In this document: positions 43,303 through 52,600 of the stretch, piece by piece
How positions within the stretch are numbered: position 1 is the first letter of the stretch
Layout of the letters: each line of letters starts with the position of its first letter
From: Hymenobacter negativus
GTDB taxonomy: Bacteria > Bacteroidota > Bacteroidia > Cytophagales > Hymenobacteraceae
Direction: 5' to 3'
DNA length: 64,000 bases
NCBI RefSeq assembly: GCF_016056375.1
Contig: NZ_JAEDAE010000004.1
Location: forward strand, 124,001-188,000
The notes under the pieces: model-generated
The model's database searches: none
What the model saw: only the letters and a program-made list of their open reading frames with translations
What the model was told of the DNA's origin: nothing
Translations under genes and position numbers: made by a program

Positions 43303-44970
43303 ATGAAGCAAACCCCTCTCCTGCTGGCCTTTCTTGCGCTGGCCAGCACTGTCCCGGCCCATGCCCAGGGCAAGGTTAAAGTGAAAACCAAGCCCGCCTC
43401 GGGTGCAGCTGCGACCAAAATAAAAACCACCGATGGCAAAACCGACGGAAAAGACTGGAGCGTGAAATACGCCGACCAGGTAACCGCCGAGCGCCTGCGC
43501 ACCCACCTGGCCGTGCTGGCGTCGGACGAGTACGAGGGCCGCGAAACCGGCCAGAAGGGCCAGCACATGGCCGCCGACTACATCGAAAAGCAGTTCAAAG
43601 ACGCCGGCCTGACGGGCCCCGTCACCACCGGCACCGACCCTTACCAACAGCACTTCGACGTGGAGCAAGTGACTTGGGCCGAGGGCAACACCCTGAAAGT
43701 AGGCAGCACCAGCTACGCCTGGCTGACGGATTTCTATGGCATCGGCGACTCGCCTTTCGGCCAGGAAACTAGCGTGAAGCCGGTTTTTGTGGGCTACGGC
43801 ATCGAGCAGCCCGGCTACTCCGACTACGCCAACGTGGACGTGAAGGGCAAGGACATTCTGGTGCTGATGGGCGAGCCCACCGGCGACGGCGGCAAAGCCC
43901 TGCTCAGCGCCGACGGCTCGCCCACCAAGTGGGGCACCGACTACCGCGGCAAAGCCCAATTGGCCGCCCAGAAGGGTGCCCGCACGGTGTTTTTCGTGAG
44001 CTTCAACCCCACCAGCAACTTTGCCAAGCAAACGGCGCGCATGGCCCCGTTCATCTCCCGTCCGTCAATGGTGATGGTGGGCAACGACAAGCCGAGCCGC
44101 GTGCCGTCGTTCTTCATCTCGCCGGCTGTGGGGCTTGCCGTGCTGGGCACGACGGATGCGGCAATGCAGACATATCTGGCTAAAATCAATAGCACCAAGC
44201 AGCCGGTGGCGGCCACCTTCAAGGTGGTGCCGATGCAGATTAAGGCCGAGCGCAAGCGCGAAAAGCTGGATACGCAGAACGTGCTGGGCTTCATTGAGGG
44301 CAGCGACAAGAAGGAAGATGTTATTGTGATTTCGGCCCACCACGACCACCTCGGCAAGCACGAGGGCCAGGTGTTCAACGGGGCCGATGATGATGGCTCG
44401 GGCACCACGGCCATTATTACGATGGCGGAGGCGTTTGCCAAGGCCAAAAAGGAAGGGCACGGCCCGCGCCGCAGCCTGCTGTTTCTGAGCGTGACGGGCG
44501 AGGAAAAGGGCCTGTTTGGCTCGGAGTATTATTCCAAGCACCCCATCTTCCCGCTGGCCAGCACCGAGGCCGATTTGAACGTGGACATGATTGGCCGGAC
44601 CGATGTGGAGCACGAGGGCAAGCCCGACTACGTGTACGTCATCGGCTCGGACAAGCTGGCCTCGGAGCTGCGCGTGATTCTGGAAGCCGAAAACAAGCAG
44701 TACGGCCCCATTGACCTGGACTACCGCTTCGACGACCCCAACGACCCGAACCGCTTCTACTACCGCTCCGACCACTACAACTTCGCGGTGAACAAGGTGC
44801 CGGTGGCGTTTTTCTTCAACGGCGTGCACGCCGACTACCACCAGCAGAGCGACGAAATCGACAAAATTCAGTTCGATAAAATGGAGAAGCGTGCGCGGCT
44901 GGTGTTCCACACCGCGTGGGAGCTGGCCAACCGCGACGGCCGCATTGTCGTTGACTCGAACAAGCCGTAA
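43303..44970 (+). CDS. Secreted M28 family zinc aminopeptidase (first paralogue)
   Basis: 555 residues with a signal peptide (MKQTPLLLAFLALASTVPAH then AQ). A Lys-rich spacer precedes HLAVLASDEYEGRETGQKGQ, then a PA-like inserted domain (VFVGYGIEQPGYSDYANVDV), then the M28 catalytic domain: ISAHHDHLG, FNGADDDGSGT, VTGEEKGLFGSEYY, NVDMIGRTD and HADYHQQSDE supply the two-zinc ligands. It likely trims extracellular or periplasmic peptides. The next gene is a tandem paralogue. The ATG at 43303 is set by the signal peptide. Confidence 0.9.
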   Translation: MKQTPLLLAFLALASTVPAHAQGKVKVKTKPASGAAATKIKTTDGKTDGKDWSVKYADQVTAERLRTHLAVLASDEYEGRETGQKGQHMAADYIEKQFKDAGLTGPVTTGTDPYQQHFDVEQVTWAEGNTLKVGSTSYAWLTDFYGIGDSPFGQETSVKPVFVGYGIEQPGYSDYANVDVKGKDILVLMGEPTGDGGKALLSADGSPTKWGTDYRGKAQLAAQKGARTVFFVSFNPTSNFAKQTARMAPFISRPSMVMVGNDKPSRVPSFFISPAVGLAVLGTTDAAMQTYLAKINSTKQPVAATFKVVPMQIKAERKREKLDTQNVLGFIEGSDKKEDVIVISAHHDHLGKHEGQVFNGADDDGSGTTAIITMAEAFAKAKKEGHGPRRSLLFLSVTGEEKGLFGSEYYSKHPIFPLASTEADLNVDMIGRTDVEHEGKPDYVYVIGSDKLASELRVILEAENKQYGPIDLDYRFDDPNDPNRFYYRSDHYNFAVNKVPVAFFFNGVHADYHQQSDEIDKIQFDKMEKRARLVFHTAWELANRDGRIVVDSNKP

Positions 44971-44989
44971 TCTTAGTCGTCGTTCAATC

Positions 44990-45107
44990 CGTCTGTCATC
45001 CCGAGCAAAGCGAAGGACCTTATTACGTTTGAGCAATTTGCAAGCGTCAATTGCTGCTAGTCGTTCAGCCGTGATAAGGTCCTTCGCTTTGCTCGGGATG
45101 ACAGACG
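44990..45107. repeat. Palindromic repeat family A, copy 6 (variant arms)
   Basis: Left arm CGTCTGTCATCCCGAGCAAA (from 44990), right arm TTTGCTCGGGATGACAGACG (ending 45107), 33 bases each, perfect. The arms carry CCGAGCAAAGCG where other copies have CTGAGCGCAGCG; the changes are matched in both arms. It lies between the two M28 paralogues. Confidence 0.92.
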
Positions 45108-45145
45108 TTTTTTATTGCATCCCCTCCTCAGTCCTCCCTTCCTTC

Positions 45146-46822
45146 ATGCTGAAAACTTACGCGCTGGCAGCCCTGCTACTGGCCGGCGCCCTACCCGCTG
45201 CCGCCCAGACCGCGCCCACCAAAATCAAGGTAAAAACAAAGGGCGCACCCGCTACCCCGGCCGCACCGGACCTGTCGCAGACCTATGCCGCCCTCATTCA
45301 GCCCGCCGACCTGCGGGCCCACCTCATGGTGGTGGCATCAGATGCAATGCAGGGACGCGAAGCGGGCCAGCCAGGCCAGAAGCTGGCGGCGGAATATTTG
45401 CAAAAACAGTTTGCGGAACTGGGCCTGCAGGGGCCGGTGGCGGGCAGCGACAACCCGTATTTGCAGCACTTCCAGCTGACGCACAGCCTGTATGCGCCGG
45501 GCGGCTTTCTGAAAATCGGTGCGCAACGCTACGACTACCTGAGCGAGTGGTTCAGCTACGGGCCGATGCCGACGCCGTTTCCAACCGAAACGGTGTCGCA
45601 GCCGGTGTTTGCGGGGTTTGGGGTGGAGCAGGGCGCGTATTCGGACTACGCGGGGCTCGATGTGAAGGGCAAGGACGTGGTAGTCCTCATGGGCGAGCCG
45701 CAGGACGAGCGCGGCCGCAAGCTGCTGAAGCCGCTGGGCCGCAAGGCCGACTACTGGGATTCTGGCCTGCGCAAGGCCGCGCTGGCCAAAGCCCACGGCG
45801 CCCGCAGCATTTTCCTGATGACGTTTGCCCCGGCGACGGTTTTTCAGAAGCAGACTTCTGAATTAGGTGAATCGCTGCGCGAGCCAGCGTTTTCGCTGCC
45901 CGACCCCGGCCCGGAAATCATTGATACGGTGGCCGAGAACATCCCGCCGGGCATCGGCGTGTATTTCACCTCGCAGGACCTGGGGCTGGCCCTGGCCGGC
46001 ACTTCCATGAACGGGCTGATTGACTATGTGCGGGCGCTGGGCCGGGCCGGGCGGCCGGTGCCGGCAGGGTTTCAGCCACCAATGGCTACCATTTATTTGC
46101 CCCAAAACCAGCAGCCGCTCACCACCGAGAATGTGTTAGGCTTTCTGGAAGGCTCGGACAAGAAGGACGAGGTGCTGGTGGTTTCGGCCCACTACGACCA
46201 TTTGGGCGTGAAGCACGACACGATTTATAACGGAGCCGATGACGATGGCTCGGGCACAGTAGCAGTACTGGCGCTGGCGAAGGCATTTGCCCAGGCCAAG
46301 AAGGATGGGCACGGCCCACGCCGCAGCATTCTGTTTGTGCTGATGACGGCGGAGGAAGAAGGGCTTTTCGGTTCCGAATACTACACGGCGCACCCCGTTT
46401 TCCCGCTGGCCAGCACCATTGCCGACCTCAACATTGACATGGTGGGCCGCACCGACCGCAAGCACAGCCCCAAGCGGCATTTTGTGTGCATCGTGGGTTC
46501 GGATAAGCTGTCGTCGGAGCTGCACGCCATTAACGAGGCGGCCAACCGCGACTATACGCACCTAGAGTTGGACTACCATTTCAACATTCCCGGCGAGCCG
46601 GAACACATTTACTACCGCTCGGACCACTACAACTTTGCGCGCCGCAAAATCCCGGTAATCTTCTACACCACCGGCGAGCACGCCGACTACCACAAGGCCA
46701 CAGACGATGTGGAAAAGATAGAATTCGATAAATTGGCGGAGCGCGCGCAGCTGGTGTTTCACACCGCCTGGGCGCTGGCCAACCGCGAGCTGCGCATCGT
46801 GGTTGACTCCAACAAGCCCTGA
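45146..46822 (+). CDS. Secreted M28 family zinc aminopeptidase (second paralogue)
   Basis: 558 residues, same layout as the gene before: signal peptide (MLKTYALAALLLAGALPAAA), Lys-rich spacer, PA-like insert (VFAGFGVEQGAYSDYAGLDV) and M28 domain with SAHYDHLG, YNGADDDGSGTVA, MTAEEEGLFGSEYY, NIDMVGRTD and EHADYHKATDD; all zinc ligands are kept. The ATG at 45146 is chosen because the frame upstream (to 44891) reads through repeat A. It ends six bases before the LutB-like gene, suggesting co-transcription. Confidence 0.9.
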   Translation: MLKTYALAALLLAGALPAAAQTAPTKIKVKTKGAPATPAAPDLSQTYAALIQPADLRAHLMVVASDAMQGREAGQPGQKLAAEYLQKQFAELGLQGPVAGSDNPYLQHFQLTHSLYAPGGFLKIGAQRYDYLSEWFSYGPMPTPFPTETVSQPVFAGFGVEQGAYSDYAGLDVKGKDVVVLMGEPQDERGRKLLKPLGRKADYWDSGLRKAALAKAHGARSIFLMTFAPATVFQKQTSELGESLREPAFSLPDPGPEIIDTVAENIPPGIGVYFTSQDLGLALAGTSMNGLIDYVRALGRAGRPVPAGFQPPMATIYLPQNQQPLTTENVLGFLEGSDKKDEVLVVSAHYDHLGVKHDTIYNGADDDGSGTVAVLALAKAFAQAKKDGHGPRRSILFVLMTAEEEGLFGSEYYTAHPVFPLASTIADLNIDMVGRTDRKHSPKRHFVCIVGSDKLSSELHAINEAANRDYTHLELDYHFNIPGEPEHIYYRSDHYNFARRKIPVIFYTTGEHADYHKATDDVEKIEFDKLAERAQLVFHTAWALANRELRIVVDSNKP

Positions 46823-46828
46823 TTTGCC

Positions 46829-48220
46829 ATGACCACCGCCACCAAAGCCAGCCAGTTTCAGCTCGACGCCGAGCGCAAAGCCTTCGACCGCGAACACCGC
46901 CGCAAAATTCGCTTCAACATCGGCAAGTACGACGCGGCCGTGAGCAACGGCATGAAGCTTTACGAGCAGCACGAGTTGGCCCGCGACCGCGGCGCCTACC
47001 TGAAAGCCACTGTGCTGGAAAAGCTGGACGAGTACCTGCTGCAATTCGAGGCCGCCTTCACGGCGCGGGGCGGGCGCGTGATTTGGGCGCGCGACGCAGC
47101 CGAGGCGCTGGCCGAAATCGGGAAGCTGACCAAGGCCCGCCAGACCAAAACCGTGGTGAAGGCCAAGAGCATGACCACCGAGGAAATTCACCTCAACAAG
47201 TACCTCGCCACGCAGGGCATCGAATCGGTGGAGACGGACCTGGGCGAGTACATCGTGCAGCTGAACGGCGAGCGGCCCTACCACATTGTGACGCCGGCCA
47301 TGCACCTGAGCAAGGCCGACATCGCCAGTATTTTCGTGAAGCACCTCGGCATTGAACCCACCGACGACGCGCAGGAGCTGGTGCTTACGGCCCGCCGCCT
47401 GCTGCGCAACAAGTACACCGCCGCTGAAGTGGGCGTGACCGGTGGCAACTTCCTCATTGCCAAAGAAGGCGCTGTAGCTGTGACCGAGAACGAGGGCAAC
47501 GCCCGCCTCTCGGCCACCTTCCCCAAGCTGCACATTGCGGTGGTCGGCATCGAGAAAGTCATTCCGCAGCTCACGGATTTGGACCTGTTCTGGCCTTTGC
47601 TCAGCACCAGCGGCACCGGGCAGCAGGTCACGGTGTACAACACGGTGTATTTCGGCCCGCGCCAGCCTGGCGAGGCAGATGGGCCGGAAGAAATGGTGGT
47701 GATTCTGCTCGACAACGGCCGCACCAACCTGCTGGCCCAGCCCGACAAGCGCGCGGCCCTGCGCTGCATCCGCTGCGGGGCCTGCCTGAACGTGTGCCCG
47801 GTGTACAAGAACATCGGCGGTCACACCTACGAAACCACTTATTCCGGCCCCATTGGCTCGGTCATCAGCCCGCACCTGAGCGGCCTGCCCGAGCACAAGC
47901 ACCTGAGCTACGCCAGCAGCCTGTGCGGCGCCTGCACCTCGGTGTGCCCGGTACGCATTCCGTTGCACAACCTGCTGCTGCTCAACCGCCAGCAAAGCGT
48001 GCGGGAAGGCTACACACCCACCGAGGAGCGCGCCGCCATTGGCCTGTGGAAGTGGAGCATGCAGCACCGCTGGGCGCTCGATTTGCTGCCCGTGAAGCTG
48101 AAGGACTGGAGCCTGGGCCGCCTGCTGGGCCAGGTGGGCTGGAGCAAGCGCCGCGAGAGCCTGCACATCGCCGGGCCGTCGTTCCGGGAGTTGTGGCGGG
48201 AGCGGGCGGCTCAACATTAG
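46829..48220 (+). CDS. lutB: LutB-like lactate utilisation iron-sulfur protein
   Basis: 463 residues. The N-terminal LUD domain (about 60-290; VTGGNFLIAKEGAVAVTENE) is followed by two 4Fe-4S motifs: C313-x2-C316-x2-C319-x3-C323P (RCIRCGACLNVCPVYKN) and LCGACTSVCPVRIP. The C-terminal part has the conserved short helix seen in LutB/YkgF. LutABC oxidises L-lactate to pyruvate; LutA and LutC are not in this window, so the partner genes lie elsewhere or the role differs. Translation is probably coupled to the M28 gene six bases upstream. Confidence 0.9.
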   Translation: MTTATKASQFQLDAERKAFDREHRRKIRFNIGKYDAAVSNGMKLYEQHELARDRGAYLKATVLEKLDEYLLQFEAAFTARGGRVIWARDAAEALAEIGKLTKARQTKTVVKAKSMTTEEIHLNKYLATQGIESVETDLGEYIVQLNGERPYHIVTPAMHLSKADIASIFVKHLGIEPTDDAQELVLTARRLLRNKYTAAEVGVTGGNFLIAKEGAVAVTENEGNARLSATFPKLHIAVVGIEKVIPQLTDLDLFWPLLSTSGTGQQVTVYNTVYFGPRQPGEADGPEEMVVILLDNGRTNLLAQPDKRAALRCIRCGACLNVCPVYKNIGGHTYETTYSGPIGSVISPHLSGLPEHKHLSYASSLCGACTSVCPVRIPLHNLLLLNRQQSVREGYTPTEERAAIGLWKWSMQHRWALDLLPVKLKDWSLGRLLGQVGWSKRRESLHIAGPSFRELWRERAAQH

Positions 48221-48286
48221 ACCAAGCAAAACGCTGGCCGTTCAGCTTTTCGGCGCGATTGCCCGTATCAGGGCTTTTCGCTGACT

Positions 48287-49345
48287 ATGCACCCGTACCT
48301 GCTGCTGGCCTTACGCATCATCACCGGCCTGGGCGGCATGGTGTTAGTTATTAGCACTTTGTCGGCAGCAATTCGGTCGTTTGTACTGCCCCGCAACGAA
48401 GTAGTGCGCCTGAATGTATGGGTGTTCATGGGCATCCGGGTCCTTTTTGACCTGGCCGCCAAGCTGGCCAATTCCTACGAGCGGCGCGACAAAATCATGG
48501 CGCACTACGCGCCGGTGGCGCTGGTGGCCCTGCCCGTGTGCTGGGAGGCGCTGGTGAGTGTGGGCTACACAGCCATGTACTGGGCCGTGAGCGAAGGCAG
48601 CTGGCTACACTGCTACCAGCTGAGCGGCAGCTCGTTGCTCACCCTGGGCACCATCGACGACTTTAGCGTGGTGGGAGGCATCCTGACCTACTCCGAAGCC
48701 ACGCTGGGGCTGCTGCTGCTCACGCTGCTGCTCTCCTACCTGCCCACCATCTACCAAGCGTTTTCGCGGCGCGAGGCCACGGTGGCGCTGCTGGAGCTGC
48801 GGGCCGGCACGCCGCCCACCGCCGCCTGCCTGCTCCGGTGGCTCAACCACGACGGCTCGGTGCAGAACGACGACCAGCAATGGGCCGCCTGGGAGCAATG
48901 GTTTGTTGAGATTGAGGAAAGCCACACCTCGCTGCCTATCCTCTCGTTCTTCCGCTCGCCGCAGCCGGGGCGCTCCTGGGTGACGGCGGGCGGGCTGATT
49001 CTGGACACGGCCGCGCTGCTCTTTGCCGCCGTAGACGGCCCTCAGCCGCGCCAGGCCCAGATTACCTTCAAGGCCGGCTGCCTGGCTTTGAACCGGGTGT
49101 ACCGGTTTTTTGACACCAAAGCCGGAGCCGAGCCAACCACCCTGCTGGCCGACGAGGGGGAATCGGCTCCCGGCCGGGTCGGTTTTGACCAGGCCTGCCA
49201 GGAGCTGGCCGAACACGGCCTGAAGGTTTGCGAAGACCGGGCCGATGCTTGGCGGCGCTACTGCGAGCTGCGCAGCCGCTACACCACAGCCCTTAATTTC
49301 CTGGCCCGGCTCACCATGGCCCCGGGGGTAAAAAGCGCTGGCTAA
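48287..49345 (+). CDS. Membrane protein with a potassium-channel-like pore segment
   Basis: 352 residues. N-terminal TMs (ALRIITGLGGMVLVISTLSA; VALVALPVCWEALVSVGYTA) are followed by a pore-helix-like region SWLHCYQLSGSSLLTLGTID and another TM (ATLGLLLLTLLLSYLPTIYQ), the order of ion-channel-2 proteins. The filter reads TLGTID rather than TVGYGD, so potassium selectivity is doubtful. A ~170-residue cytoplasmic helical domain follows. It starts 66 bases after the LutB-like gene and ends before a terminator. Channel identity is inference. Confidence 0.6.
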   Translation: MHPYLLLALRIITGLGGMVLVISTLSAAIRSFVLPRNEVVRLNVWVFMGIRVLFDLAAKLANSYERRDKIMAHYAPVALVALPVCWEALVSVGYTAMYWAVSEGSWLHCYQLSGSSLLTLGTIDDFSVVGGILTYSEATLGLLLLTLLLSYLPTIYQAFSRREATVALLELRAGTPPTAACLLRWLNHDGSVQNDDQQWAAWEQWFVEIEESHTSLPILSFFRSPQPGRSWVTAGGLILDTAALLFAAVDGPQPRQAQITFKAGCLALNRVYRFFDTKAGAEPTTLLADEGESAPGRVGFDQACQELAEHGLKVCEDRADAWRRYCELRSRYTTALNFLARLTMAPGVKSAG

Positions 49346-49443
49346 ATGCGTTTCGGCGGCTCGTGGCGCGGTGTGCCGACGTTGCCGGCCGGGCGTAGCG
49401 GGCGGAAACCGCAAACGCCGTTCACCGATTTTTCACCTTTGCC

Positions 49444-49477
49444 AAAAGCCTTGCAGCACATGCTGCAAGGCTTTTTT
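49444..49477 (+). terminator. Rho-independent terminator
   Basis: Arms AAAAGCCTTGCAGCA (49444-49458) and TGCTGCAAGGCTTTT (49461-49475), two-base loop, T-run. Confidence 0.9.
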
Positions 49478-49561
49478 GGTATTTAACGAAGCTCGTCCGT
49501 CGAATACCACAAGCCGCTTATTGAAGCATCCCAAAATTGTTCTTAATTTACGCACTTGTTC

Positions 49562-49590
49562 GAAAATGAAATATAACAAGTTTCATTTTC
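49562..49590. promoter_or_regulatory. Inverted repeat upstream of the giant T9SS gene
   Basis: GAAAATGAAA (49562-49571) and TTTCATTTTC (49581-49590), perfect arms with a nine-base spacer, 65 bases before the start codon. Possible operator or leader structure. Confidence 0.45.
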
Positions 49591-49654
49591 TGCTATTACT
49601 CCCCCTTTTTTACCATCTCCAACCTCTTTTTCCCCCATCTATTTCCCAACTTTT

Positions 49655-52600
49655 ATGCACAAACCTTTTCTCGCTAACCGGCTGAGCCGGTGGCTGACGG
49701 TGGCGGTATTGGCGCTGCTAAGCGCTACCTCGGCGCGCGCCCAGCTCACCGGCACTAAGGCCATTCCGGGCGACTACGCCACGGTGGCGGCCGCCATCTC
49801 GGCCCTGAACGCCGGCGGCGTGGGCGCGGGCGGCGTCACGTTCAACATCGCGGCGGGCTACACCGAAACGTTTGCCAGCCCCACGGCCGGCGCCATCACG
49901 GCCACGGGCACGGCGGCCAACCCCATTGCCTTCCTGAAGTCGGGCAGCGGGGCCAACCCGCTCATCACGGCCGGCGTGGGCACCACCACCAACCTCGATG
50001 CCATCATCAGCCTGTCGGGCTCCGACTACGTGACGTTTGACGGCATCAGCCTGGCCGAGAGCGCCGCCAACACCACAGCCACTACGCAGATGGAGTTTGG
50101 CATTGCGCTGTTCCGGCCTTCGGCCACTGATGGCTGCCAGTACAACGTCATTCGCAACTGCGTAATCACGCTGAACAAGGCCAACACTGGCACCTTCGGC
50201 ATCTACGGTGCGGCTTCCACAGCGGCTTTGGCGACTTCGGTAGCGGCCACGGCTCCCAGCGGGGCCAACTCCTACAACAAGATTAACGGCAACACCGTGA
50301 GCAATGCCGTGAGCGGCATGTACCTGACGGGCAGCACCTCGACCGCCGCCGCCAACTACGACCTCGGCAACGAGATTGGGGTGACGGCGGGCAACACCGT
50401 GACCAATTTCGGCGGGGTGGCTACTTCGGGCTGGGGCATTGGCGTCAATATCCAGAACGGCGCCAAAATCGCCAACAACACGGTGAATAGCAACGGCGGC
50501 ACGGCCGGTACGTCTACCCTGCGGGGCATTTACGGCAACACGGGCACGTCGTCGAACATCGACATCACCAACAACACCGTGACCCTGGCCGGGGGCGCTA
50601 CCACCAGCAGTGTTATTGGCATCGACAACAGTATTGGCAGCACGGCGGCCAGCAATACGGTGAATATCACCGGCAACACCATTCAGAACAGCACTTATGC
50701 CACTTCCACCACTGGCGCGTTCTACGGCATTCAGAACACGGCCACGGCGGCCGTAGTGAACCTGAACGGCAACACCATCAGCGGCAACGCATCGACCTCT
50801 ACGTCGGGCACGTTCATGGCGCTGCGCAACACGGCTTCGGCTCCCACGCTGAACATCAACAACAACGTCATCACCAACAACACCCTGACTGGCTCGGGCG
50901 AGTATGACGCGGTGTATAACAGCGGCACCACCAGCACGGCGATGGCCGTGAACGGCAATCAGTTCAGCAGCACGGCGGCGCTGGCCACCACGGGTTCGGT
51001 GTATTTCCTGCAAAACAGCATCAGCAACACGGGCACCGTAGCCATGCAGAACAACACGTTCGGCAGCTTCACGAAATCGGGCGCGGGCGGTACCGTGTAC
51101 GGCTACTACAACAACAGCTCGCCCACGGCCACGCAGACGATTTCGGGCAATACGATGTCGAACATTACGCTGAGCGGAGCCACCAACTTCTACGGCACGT
51201 TCGTGAACACGTCGTCGTCACAAACCAGCATCCTGACCGGCAACACGGTGAGCAACATCACCGGCGGCACCAGCGCCGTGTACGGCCTGTATATCGCCTA
51301 CGGCACCGCCACTTCCACCGTCAACACCAACGTGGTGACGGGCCTGAGCGCGGCGGCTTCGGTATATGGCCTGTACCTGGGCAGCTCGCTGCAGGGCGGC
51401 AACACCTACGGCAACACCATCAGTGCCCTCACGGCCTCGGGCGCGAGCAGCACCGTGTACGGCCTGTATACGGCGGCGGTGAGCCCCAACATCTACACCA
51501 ACAAAATCTACAACCTGGCCAACAGCGACGCGGCCGGCGTGGTGTACGGCGTGTACGAAACGGGCGGCACGACCACTACGCTGTACAATAACCTAGTGGG
51601 CGACCTGCGTGCCACTGCTTCGACCAACCTGAACGCGGTGGTGGGCCTGTTCATCAACAGCGGCACCACGGCCAATACCTATTACAACACCTTCTACCTG
51701 GCGGCCAGCAGCACAGGGGCCACGTTCGGCACCTCGGGCATTTACCTGGGCTCAACCTCGACCACGCTGGATGCCCGCAACAACATTGTGGTGAACAAGA
51801 GCACGGCGGTGGGCACGGGCGGCTACACCGCGGCCCTGCGCCGGGTGAGCGGCACGGCGGGCACGGCACCGGCTAACTACGCCACCACCTCGAACAACAA
51901 CGCCTTATATGCCGGCACGCCTTCGGCTACGAACCTGATTTACGTGGAGGGCACCACCACGGCCACCAATGCCCAGCAGACCCTGGCCGCCTACAAAGCG
52001 TTTATGGGCAATCGCGACCAGCAGGCCGTGACCGAGGACGTGCCCTTCCTGAGCACGACGGGCACGGCTGCTACGTTCCTACACGTCAACCCGGCCGTGG
52101 CAACGCAAGTAGAGGGCGGGGGCACCCCCGTCAGCGGCATCACGACCGACTTCGACGGCGACACACGCAACGCCAGCACGCCCGACATTGGGGCCGACGA
52201 AGGCGCATTCACTCCGCAGGACCTGACGGGCCCGAGCATCACCTTTACGGCGCTGGGCAACACCAGCAGCACCGGCGACCGCACGCTGACGGCCACCATC
52301 ACCGACCCCAGCGGGATTTCGACCAGCGCGCCGCCGCGCATTTTTTACCGCAAGGGCACGAGCGGAGCCTTCACCTCGGCGCTGGCCACGAGCAGCAGCG
52401 GCAGCAGCTACACCTTCACCATCAGCGCGACGGCGTTGGGCGGCCTAGCCGCCGGCGACGTAGTGCAGTACTACGTGGTGGCGCAGGACGTACCGGGCAA
52501 CGTGTCGTCGAACCCGGCGGGCGGCACCTTCACCGCGGCTCCGGCCACGCCCGCTTCGTACCAGATTCTGAGCATCCTGAGCGGCACGTACTACGTGACG

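Larger units (their letters stand above)
49346..49654. other. Intergenic region before the giant secreted protein gene
   Basis: About 309 bases containing a terminator (49444-49477) and a perfect inverted repeat (49562-49590). The stretch after the terminator is AT-rich. No additional gene seen. Confidence 0.5.

Noticed and set aside
44891..45145. 85-residue N-terminal extension of the second M28 peptidase
   Set aside because: It overlaps the end of the previous gene and repeat A; the signal peptide starts at 45146.
46562..48229. 555-residue minus-strand open frame opposite the LutB-like gene
   Set aside because: Shadow frame; the plus strand has two ferredoxin-type cysteine motifs.
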